64,000 nt of DNA, from positions 14,713,501 to 14,777,500 of the forward strand of contig CM077649.1 in the NCBI GenBank assembly GCA_039707465.1. The letters run 5' to 3'. This DNA comes from Rhabdophis nuchalis. Taxonomy: Eukaryota > Chordata > Lepidosauria > Squamata > Natricidae. Positions 57,101 through 64,000 of the stretch are shown in pieces. Positions within the stretch are counted from its first letter, which is position 1; the number at the start of each line of letters is the position of its first letter. Made by a program: the position numbers and the translations under genes. The notes beneath the pieces are model-generated. The model was not told where the DNA came from and did no database searches. It saw nothing but the letters and a program-made list of their open reading frames with translations.

Positions 57101-60100
57101 ATTCTTTGATGTTATAATTGAGCTCCTTTGCTTCCTTTTAGCAATAATACAGTCAATGTGATTTTTACATATTCCTAGTGATGGAATTCTAGTGATGTCC
57201 ATGTATAGGGGGTTGATTTAGTTGTTTGAGGACATAATTTCTATGAAGAATTCACTAGAGTGGCAGAAAATAAGTCAATCTTCTGCCTCATTCTGGTTTC
57301 CAAAGCCAATACAACTACATTTTCTTCTTCACTATTTCCAGTTTTGATATTCCAGTAACAAGCAGCACATTTTGCTTGCATGTTCTGTTGATTTCAAATC
57401 AAACCTGATCATAAAATTCATCCACCTCCTCTTCTGGATTGTTGGTTGAATCATAAACGTGAATGATCATCATCTTAAAGAATTGTTCATGAAGTCTATC
57501 AGATATTCAGTAATTGATTGCATTGCAATGAAGTGCTGTTCCTGTTGTCCCCTCCTTAACTATAAAAGCAGAGCTATTATTTGTTTTTTATGTCCTGACT
57601 AATAAATGACCAATCCCAATCCATCTTGATTTTTTGATGCCTAAGGCAGCCAGTGCGCGAACTGCACTGGCTGGCTGTGGCCTTCCGGGTGCATTTCAAG
57701 GTCCTAGTGACCATCTTTAAAGCGCTCCATGGCATAGGACCTGGCTACTTGCAGAACCGCCTCCTGCCACATACCTCCACTCGACCTGTCCGCTCCTACA
57801 GGGTGGGCCTCCTTAGGGTGCTGACCGCCGGACAATGCCGGCTGGTGACTCCCAGGGGAAGAGCCTTCTCTGTGGCGGGTCCAGCCCTCTGGAACGACTT
57901 GCCCCCCGACCTCCGCACAATCACGGACTTTCGCCTCTTCCGTTGAACACTAAAAACATACCTCTTCCACGCGGCCGGCCTGACGTAGCTGTTTATATTA
58001 TTGAATTTTAGCTGGGTTTTAAATTAAGTTTTAAATTACGTTTTAAATAAAATTTAAATTTATTTAATCCAATTTTAAATTTATTTAATTATCTGTATAT
58101 TTATATTTTATTTTCTTATTCCTGTGCACCGCCCTGAGTCCCACTTGGGAGAGAGGGCGGTATAAAAGTACGATAAAATAAATAAATAAATAAATAAGAT
58201 GATGATGAGCTGTATTCTTTTAATCTTTCACATTGCTGAACTTTCCCATCTTCCTGTTTCTTATGTTCCATGTTCCCATCATTCTTTGCATCTTCAGATT
58301 TCCTTTTCCTACATGGCAACATCAGCAACTAGATGTGGCTACATTAAGCCTGTGGGATATCTTAAACACCATAAATACTCTGAAAAATCCTCAGCTTTTT
58401 CAGTAGAATGTTGAGTGCCATCCGATCCAAGGGATCCATCATCTGACACTATGTCATCAGTCATGTTATTTTCTATCCATGTGGTTTTCTTGGTAAAAAT
58501 CCAAGGGTGGTTTATCATTGCCTTCCCCCACGCAGATGTCTTTGCCATTGTCACTAGAGTGACCATCTGTTTCCGTATCTTCTTGCACTTTTTTGCTGCA
58601 GGGCAGGAATGGGAACTTCATGTTCTTATGAAATTTAATACGGACAATAGTATTAGGTTACAAACTGCAATACAGTAATCCCTCGTTTTTCGCGGTTAAT
58701 GGGGACCGGAACCTTCCGCGGAAACTGAAAAACCGCGAAGTAGGATTCTGTATATCTATACCGGAAACTTGAGTTGGTGGACATCGTTTAAAGCAAGCAC
58801 TAGGGGGCGCTTGCCTCCTACCAATGCATTTTTTTTCTATTCTGTATTTTTGAAAAACCCGCGACGCACTGAAGCCGCGGAACATGAAGCCGCGAAAAAC
58901 GAGGGATTACTGTATATGGTTTTATCCATTATTTTTCTTTTAGTTTTTAAAAAGTCATGACAAGGATGGGTCCACATGGAAGGAAGAGCTTTCTGAAATA
59001 GCAACTGCTGAAACATTGGTAAAAGTAAGTATCATTTTAATTTCAGAATTTCGAAATACGAAGACGCTTAAAATTTGATAGTGTTTTGGGTCTTCCTTCT
59101 TGTGTTGGCTTTGCTTCGATATACCTGGAACTGGGCATTCGATCGATTGAATGTATGGCGTGGATTAATACCTTTAAATGGTGGTTTCGGGTGCTTTCTT
59201 TGGCAGCCCCTGGTAGCTACCTCTTTCGAGTGCTCGCGGACTCCCATATCTCTTGCTGGGGAAAAGAGCTGCTGAAGAAGCTACACCTGCTAGGCTTCAC
59301 CGGGGATGATTTGGGAAACTATGGCCTTAAGGACGCCCAATTTAGAGTAGTCCAACGACTCGTGGACATTGATCTACAATATTTACGAGCCAGAGCCAAT
59401 AAAACTTGCTCCCCACTGACCTTCAGTCAATTCAATAATTACAGACTGAGGATGGCTTCCTATTTCTATACTTTAACCATCCCTAAGTATAGAAGAGCTT
59501 TCTCCCTAGCTCGCTTTAATGTCTTGCCCTCAGCACTTTTGGATGGTCGCTTCAAGAGGCTCCCGATTAACGAGCGGCTATGCCCTGGCGACAGAGCCGA
59601 GGTTGAAACTGCGGAGCATGTCCTCCTATCTTGCCCCATGTATGTTTCTTCCTGTAGTACTTCTGTTTTTGGTCTGTGACCGTAAATAAAGTATAAATTT
59701 GATAGTGCAGGGTTTACTCTTGGTACTTGCATGTCCTCCATGTGCTGCTCTGCATACAAGACTGTACCCAGTCACCCTTCATATAAATAGACCCCTTGCA
59801 ACCATGCATGGTTTCTTATAGTCAGATACTAAACTTACTTTCTTTGTTACTCTGCAATTTTAATTATATCTTACTTTTTAAAGATATCTTAATAACCAAG
59901 CTCAGAGTTATATGCGAGACCGTCTTCTGCCCCATACATCCCTTCATCCGATCCGCTCCCACAGAGAGGGCCTTCTCAGGGTGCCGTCGGCCGGGCAATG
60001 CCGGTTGGCGACACCCAGGGGAAGGGCCTTCTCTGTGGCGGGCCCTGCCCTTTGGAACGACTTAACCCCTGAACTACGCACCATCTCAGACCTCCGCCTC

Positions 60101-60835
60101 TTCCGCCAGTGTCTTAAAACGCACCTTTTCCAACAAGCCGGCCTAGCGTAACCTCCCGTTTTGACTGTTTTTAGATAGATTTTAATTTGGGGGATTTTAT
60201 ACTATTTTAGCACAGGGTATGATTTAATTGCTTTTTAAAATTTTGTACTTTTGTGATATTTGTTATGTTTTTTAAATTTCCTGTGCGCCGCCCTGGGTCC
60301 TTTTTGGAGAAGGTGCGGGGTATAAATTTGAATAAAACTAAAAACTAAGAGAGTGGTAAAGCCTCCTCAGAGGTCTATTTTTCTTTAAAGGAGTACTGTA
60401 CACTTCACACACCTACAGCAGCACTGAAGTGTGCTTCTTTTATAAACTTCAGAAACTTTTTCTTATGCAGTTTGATCTAGATTTATAGAACAATGCTATG
60501 CCTACTCTAAATCCAGAACTAAAATGATAATGCTTAACGTTTGCAAAAGTAGGACATGCTTCTTTGTATACCTAACTGATGGCCTTTTATTGACTTCATT
60601 GCTTACTTATAATTTGTTCAATTTTTTTAAGGACCCTTGTCTGGCCGTTTCCGATACTGAAGTTCTTTCTTCACCAAGTCATGAATTCCCTGCAGACTGG
60701 AGTATTAAAACTCGTCTTCTGGTTACTTCGTCTCAGTCATTTGCATGGGCAGATCACTTAAAAGCTCAAGAAGAATCCCAAGGATATATCCAGCATTGTA
60801 GGGCAACATTAATAAACTTACCCCAAAGTATCCAG
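53852..60835 (+). CDS. DONSON: DONSON, replication fork stabilisation protein (N-terminal part, exons 1-3)
   Basis: DONSON is a nuclear replisome factor that helps load GINS onto MCM during CMG helicase assembly and protects stalled forks. Three exons in phase 0 (53852-54166, 58944-59024, 60632-60835) give 200 codons, roughly the first third of the roughly 566-residue human protein. Landmarks: [20 protein letters not shown] (residues 8-27), [14 protein letters not shown], and in exon 3 [20 protein letters not shown] followed by [18 protein letters not shown], which match the human protein closely. Residues 28-105 are less conserved, as expected for the disordered N-terminus. No further exon was recognised to the right edge, so the rest lies outside. 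Same strand as CRYZL1 and 2.1 kb downstream of its stop. Confidence 0.94.
54318..54720. repeat. Tandem duplication of CR1/MITE chimeric segment
   Basis: Two successive units each contain ATGAGTTTTAAATTTG, AATCAGTGGGACAACTTACC, a CR1 3' fragment (CTCCAGAAGTTGTGAA) and the left half of a palindromic MITE (GGACTTCAACTCCCAGAATT). The first also contains an (AATC)n run at 54345-54395. Located in DONSON intron 1. Confidence 0.8.
54721..55404. other. DONSON intron 1, nothing recognised
   Basis: The minus-strand frame near 55139-54930 reads [22 protein letters not shown] and VDDT, a faint trace of a LINE reverse transcriptase. Otherwise no features. Confidence 0.4.
55405..55762 (-). mobile_element. 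L2-clade LINE 3' fragment (minus strand)
   Basis: (TTTA)n tail at 55411-55440, CCCCGCCCTTCTCC and GGACCCAGGGCGGCGCACAG hairpin, then the complement of the [12 protein letters not shown] region up to about 55762. Confidence 0.85.
56660..57075 (+). mobile_element. L2-clade LINE 3' fragment
   Basis: Begins in the [14 protein letters not shown] block (CCCAGGGGAAGGGCCTTCTC) and ends with the hairpin GTCCCGAGTCCCTTCGGGG and an (AAATTG) tail. Confidence 0.85.
57640..58198 (+). mobile_element. L2-clade LINE 3' fragment
   Basis: The frame from 57653 reads [40 protein letters not shown] and [20 protein letters not shown]. The 3'UTR hairpin and (AAAT)n tail end at 58198. Confidence 0.9.
58673..58912. 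mobile_element. Tigger-like MITE, CAGTAATCCCTCG family, next to DONSON exon 2
   Basis: Ends CAGTAATCCCTCGTTTTTCG and its complement, flanked by TA on both sides: a 240-bp TcMar-Tigger-type MITE. It ends 31 bp upstream of the DONSON exon 2 acceptor junction. Confidence 0.92.
58944..59024 (+). CDS. DONSON: DONSON coding exon 2, residues 106-132
   Basis: Acceptor TTTTTCTTTTAG. Reads [20 protein letters not shown] then TAETLVK. Donor GTAAGT. It is 81 nt, phase 0 on both sides, so skipping it would keep the frame. Confidence 0.88.
59076..59700 (+). pseudogene. APE-type LINE C-terminal fragment
   Basis: The open frame 59086-59679 reads [47 protein letters not shown] and [14 protein letters not shown]. 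This is the same C-terminal zinc-knuckle-like block as in the 22.2-25.5 kb LINE. It is a different, better preserved subfamily copy, 5'-truncated, in DONSON intron 2. Confidence 0.85.
59898..60345 (+). mobile_element. L2-clade LINE 3' fragment
   Basis: The frame 59912-60151 reads [20 protein letters not shown] and [20 protein letters not shown], with the CCCTGGGTCC hairpin and A-rich tail following. Confidence 0.9.
60632..60835 (+). CDS. DONSON: DONSON coding exon 3, residues 133-200
   Basis: Acceptor TTTTTTTAAG. Reads [40 protein letters not shown] and [20 protein letters not shown], then INLPQSIQ. Donor GTAGTT. This is the best-conserved stretch of the visible gene. Confidence 0.95.
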
Positions 60836-60954
60836 GTAGTTTATGCTATTTAATATTGTTGGATTAATGAATTAGAATCTGGGATCGATATAAAGGTCAA
60901 TTCAAATTGCAAGTGGTTTACTTATTTTGAATTGTTATATTTAGTACTTTAAAC

Positions 60955-61090
60955 CAGGGGTCTCCAACAATTGCAACTTTTAAGTCTGAAGGACTTCAGC
61001 TCCCAGACTTCTCCATCCAGCAAAGCTGGCTGGAGAAGTCTGGGAGCTGAAGTCCTTCAGACTTAAAGTTGCAAAGGTTGGAGATCCCTG
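60955..61090. mobile_element. Palindromic hAT-like MITE (GGACTTCAGCTCCC subfamily)
   Basis: Ends CAGGGGTCTCCAACAATTGC and a near-complement ending GGAGATCCCTG. Perfect 8-bp duplication CTTTAAAC at 60947-60954 and 61091-61098. Confidence 0.94.
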
Positions 61091-61384
61091 CTTTAAACAC
61101 TTTAAAATCTGAATGGCCAGTCATATCTTTCTAATTCACCTCTATACTGCCTGTTTCTCAATGTTTAGAGCTATCTGGTGAACAAGATAATAAAATCTCA
61201 ACTGTGCTATGTTTAATGCTGATGAATGAATTTCTCAATATTCTGTGAGTCTGAGGGAAATGTCTTAAGGGTCCTTAATGAGTTATCAGTGATATTTAGG
61301 ATGTTACATCGTGGAGAAATATGCCTGGGTTTCAACAAATTGTGCCAGTTCCTGGAATCACTATCTTTTTCTTAGTCAGTTATT

Positions 61385-61560
61385 TATTTATTTATTATTA
61401 TTATTATTTATTTAAATTTCTATACCACCCTTCTCCCTTCCGGGACTCAGGGCGGTGTACAGGCAGCAATAAATTCAATCATAAAAAATACATGAAATAT
61501 ATATTTAAAAATGTATTAAATAATACGCCTGTACTAAAACTATTAGTTATTACTATAAGT
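61385..61560 (-). mobile_element. L2-clade LINE 3' tail (minus strand)
   Basis: (TTATTA)n, then TTTCTATACCACCCTTCTCC and CGGGACTCAGGGCGGTGTAC: minus-strand view of the 3' terminus. Confidence 0.8.
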
Positions 61561-61663
61561 TGCTTATGGAGGATTCAAACCATGCTAATAGCAGACAGAT
61601 TTATACATTCTTGGGGGGAGGGAATAAGCATTGGGAACTATTTTAATTTGGATAGGCTAGGCA

Positions 61664-62205
61664 AGCCACTGTATAGTGCCTTGGTAAGGCCACACTTGGA
61701 ATACTGCATACAGTTTTGGTCGTCACAATGTAGAAAAGACGTGGAGACTCTAGAAAGAGTGCAGAGAAGAGCAACCAAGATGATTAGGGGACTGGAGGCT
61801 AAAACATATGAAGAACGGTTGCAGGAACTGGGTATGTCTAGTTTGATGAAGAGAAGGACCAGGGGAGACATGATAGCAGTCTTCCGATATCTCAGAGGGT
61901 GCCACAAAGAAGAGGGAGTCAAACTATTCTCCAAGGCACCTGGGGGCAGGACAAGAAGCAATGGGTGGAAACTAATCAAGGAGAGAAGCAACTTAGAACT
62001 AAGGAGAAATTTCCTGACAGTTAGAACAATTAACCTCTGGAACAGCTTGCCTCCAGAAGTTGTGAATGCCCCAACCCTGGAAGTCTTTAAGAAGATGTTA
62101 GATAGCCATTTGTCTGAAATGGTATAAGGTTCCTGCCCACGCAGGGGGTTGGACTAGAAGACCTACAAGGTCCCTTCCAACTCTGCTATTGTATTGTAAG
62201 GTATA
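61664..62205 (+). mobile_element. CR1 LINE 3' end with intact partial RT frame
   Basis: The frame reads [58 protein letters not shown] and [14 protein letters not shown] before its stop. The CR1 3' signature and tail follow. The upstream part of the 268-codon frame starting at 61321 is unrelated intron and L2 tail. Confidence 0.93.
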
Positions 62206-63340
62206 GGATTGAGTAAATCTTAGTTGCCATGATAAACTGTTTTGGGAAAGAGGCGATTCTCCTAATTTCTCAATACAGTGTTGTATTCTTTGTTGGTTTG
62301 AATTGCTCAGCAATTCTCAAAATGACGAATGCTCAGCTCTGTGGCAATGAAGTTATAGAATTCATCAAGAGTCCAACCTATCTTTGGTTATTTTTAACAT
62401 CTATAGTATATGTAGTTATTAGCATATTGATTAGGAGCCAACATGTCATCAGTAGCTTGTTGACGGCCAGATCTATTTCTCTGTATCATCTGTGTCATAA
62501 AAGACAATGTGGTTTCTTGAGTATTTGGACATGAAATGAATCCTGACAAGTTACTGAATTATGTTTGCCTGGGATTAGATATTTTCCCATTTTTTCAAGG
62601 GATCGAAAAGCAATTCCTAGTATTCAGTTTTAAGTCCACAAATGTTTATAATGTATAAAACAAAGTTAACATATTTAACATTTTTGCACCATGCCATAAT
62701 CTGCAACCAACTCTACCATGGTTTCAATTTATTTACACAGAATATAATTTATTTAAATAGCTTGTTTGTATTTAAATACCAATTATCCTGATAAAGGGAT
62801 ATAATAAAATAATGTGGAAGCTTTGCCATGTTTCTTGTAAATCTACAGCTGGTCCACCATGAAGCAGAATATGGCATTCTTCTTAAGTTTAGCCTTTATG
62901 TAGTTTTTGTTTATGATGATTCAGAGCATTTCTTATAAGTAGATTTTATATCAAAAAAAAATATCTTACAGTGTACCAAAACATGTTGGGAGAAGTTAAC
63001 AATAGCTATTTTCCGAAAGAAAATATAAAGGCAGCAATTATTCATACTTGTAGTATATGGAGGTATTTGTGGGCCTTTTAAGACGCATGGCAATATGAAA
63101 TACCTTATATTAATAAAACTAACTTTAGATAACGATGTATTTAATATGTAGAAACTACTTGTTTATTGTAACCACAATAATCATAAATCAGGGAAAAAAG
63201 GAGACATAGCAATATAGATTTAATTAAAAGTAGCTGAAGAAATGGAACCTTAGCTGGTTTTTCTAAAAAAGTATGTGCGCTAATACCAACTGCAATAGAA
63301 TAAGGAGCGAATATTTCCAAAATGTTATTTTAATATGAAA
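62206..63340. other. DONSON intron 3, nothing recognised
   Basis: AT-rich. No DONSON exon 4 (DPKLSSELRC-like) or repeat family was found. Confidence 0.5.
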
Positions 63341-63341
63341 T

Positions 63342-63400
63342 ATGTACATACATACATACATACATACATACATACATACATACATACATACATACATACT
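63342..63400. repeat. (ATAC)n microsatellite
   Basis: About 14 ATAC/TACA units, seen directly. Confidence 0.93.
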
Positions 63401-63648
63401 CCTCCTTCCGTCTAAAATTAAAAACACATCTTTTCTGCTTGGCCGGCCTAGGGTAGTCTCTTTTATTATGGGATTTTAGTAATTTAAATTGGGAATTTTA
63501 GCGCAGGGTTAATTGTTTAATTTGCCTTTTAGTTATTTATGTATATTTATTGTATTGTATTTTTAACTTCCCTGTGCACCGCTCCGAGTCCCCCCGGGGA
63601 GAGGGAGCGGTCTATAAATTAAATTATTATTATTATTATTATTATACA
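63401..63648 (+). mobile_element. L2-clade LINE 3' end
   Basis: TCCTTCCGTCTAAAATTAAA corresponds to the last codons (LFRR-LK...HLF). The 3'UTR with hairpin CCGAGTCCCCCCGGGG and (TTA)n tail follows. Confidence 0.85.
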
Positions 63649-63854
63649 TACATGAGAGAATATTTTCACAGCTCCTGTTCAAGGGCCCCTTTAAGGGAGG
63701 AGACTTAACGTCATCCCTCTCTGTCCTTCGACTCAACCCAGAGATCATCCAGACAGAGAACCAATTAGATTACTGCTGTGCGACATTTTTTAGATATGTG
63801 TTAGATTTTTAAGGGCTGATTTAATAAATAAGGCTTCTGTCTGTGACAGCCTGC

Positions 63855-63885
63855 CCGATGATGGCAAGTGAGATCTTGCCGAAAC
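63855..63885 (+). ncRNA. Degenerate hammerhead-ribozyme-like core
   Basis: CCGATGA (consensus CUGAUGA, one change), then a perfect 6-bp stem GGCAAG / CTTGCC with loop TGAGAT, then GAAAC. This is the order CUGAUGA - stem II - GAAA of a hammerhead. I could not find a convincing stem I and cleavage triplet. Confidence 0.4.
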
Positions 63886-63932
63886 GTTGCAATAACATCT
63901 CCATGCTATATACACGGGAAAATCCACGAAGC

Positions 63933-63970
63933 CAGCAATGCCAGCATATATATATATGCTGGCATTGCTG
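63933..63970. repeat. Perfect 38-bp palindrome
   Basis: CAGCAATGCCAGCATATAT and its exact complement with no spacer. Confidence 0.95.
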
Positions 63971-64000
63971 TCTGGATGGTCTCTAGCGATGAGCCGATAG

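Larger units (their letters stand above)
63649..64000 (+). mobile_element. Unclassified repeat, possibly Penelope-like
   Basis: Contains a hammerhead-ribozyme-like core (63855-63885) and a perfect 38-bp palindrome (63933-63970). I associate the phrase around the GAAACGTTGC with Penelope-like retroelements, which are known to carry hammerhead motifs. No protein is visible and the element runs off the window. Confidence 0.35.

Noticed and set aside
61321..61660. N-terminal part of the 268-codon frame ending at 62127
   Set aside because: It runs through intron sequence and a minus-strand LINE tail; only the portion from about 61670 is CR1 coding sequence.

Overview
This is vertebrate genomic DNA, most likely from a squamate reptile (snake or lizard). 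It is AT-rich and intron-dominated. It carries a typical squamate repeat load: L2-clade LINE 3' ends with (TAA/TTTA)n tails, CR1 LINE 3' ends with (TATTG)n tails, a tRNA-derived SINE of Sauria type, and many short hAT-like and Tigger-like inverted-repeat transposons. There are no bacterial-style operons. Most long open frames in the window are retrotransposon remnants or repeat artefacts.

Three conserved neighbouring vertebrate genes were recognised from their exons. (1) ITSN1 (intersectin-1), minus strand: its first coding exon (starting MAQFPTPFG) is at 813-840, and its non-coding first exon probably lies in the CpG island near 16.6-16.9 kb. (2) CRYZL1 (quinone oxidoreductase-like 1), plus strand: all twelve coding exons are present between 19247 and 51703 and join in frame to 347 codons with no break. 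(3) DONSON (replication-fork protein), plus strand: coding exons 1-3 (200 codons) lie between 53852 and 60835, and the rest is beyond the right edge. This is the same order and orientation I know from human chromosome 21 (ITSN1 divergent from CRYZL1, CRYZL1 followed by DONSON).

Layout: 1-812 ITSN1 intron 2; 872-16600 ITSN1 intron 1, with L2-like LINEs, Tigger-like elements and one 1.26 kb foldback element; 15.9-17.65 kb CpG-island bidirectional promoter; 17.77-18.5 kb a large near-perfect palindrome; 19.2-51.7 kb CRYZL1; 51.7-53.85 kb intergenic; 53.85-64.0 kb DONSON.

The most interesting signals are: a U12-type AT-AC intron in CRYZL1 with three-deep nested transposons inside it; a 0.74 kb palindrome in which one arm holds a transposon and the other keeps the empty site; a family of about ten palindromic hAT-like MITEs with 8-bp duplications, each carrying paired sites that resemble the ZNF143/SBS motif; a LINE whose catalytic YADD has become an alanine run and which is split by a young hAT insertion; and a hammerhead-ribozyme-like core at the right edge. 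I did not find evidence for a wholly new multi-gene system. All assignments come from reading the sequence and from memory of the protein families; no database search was run.
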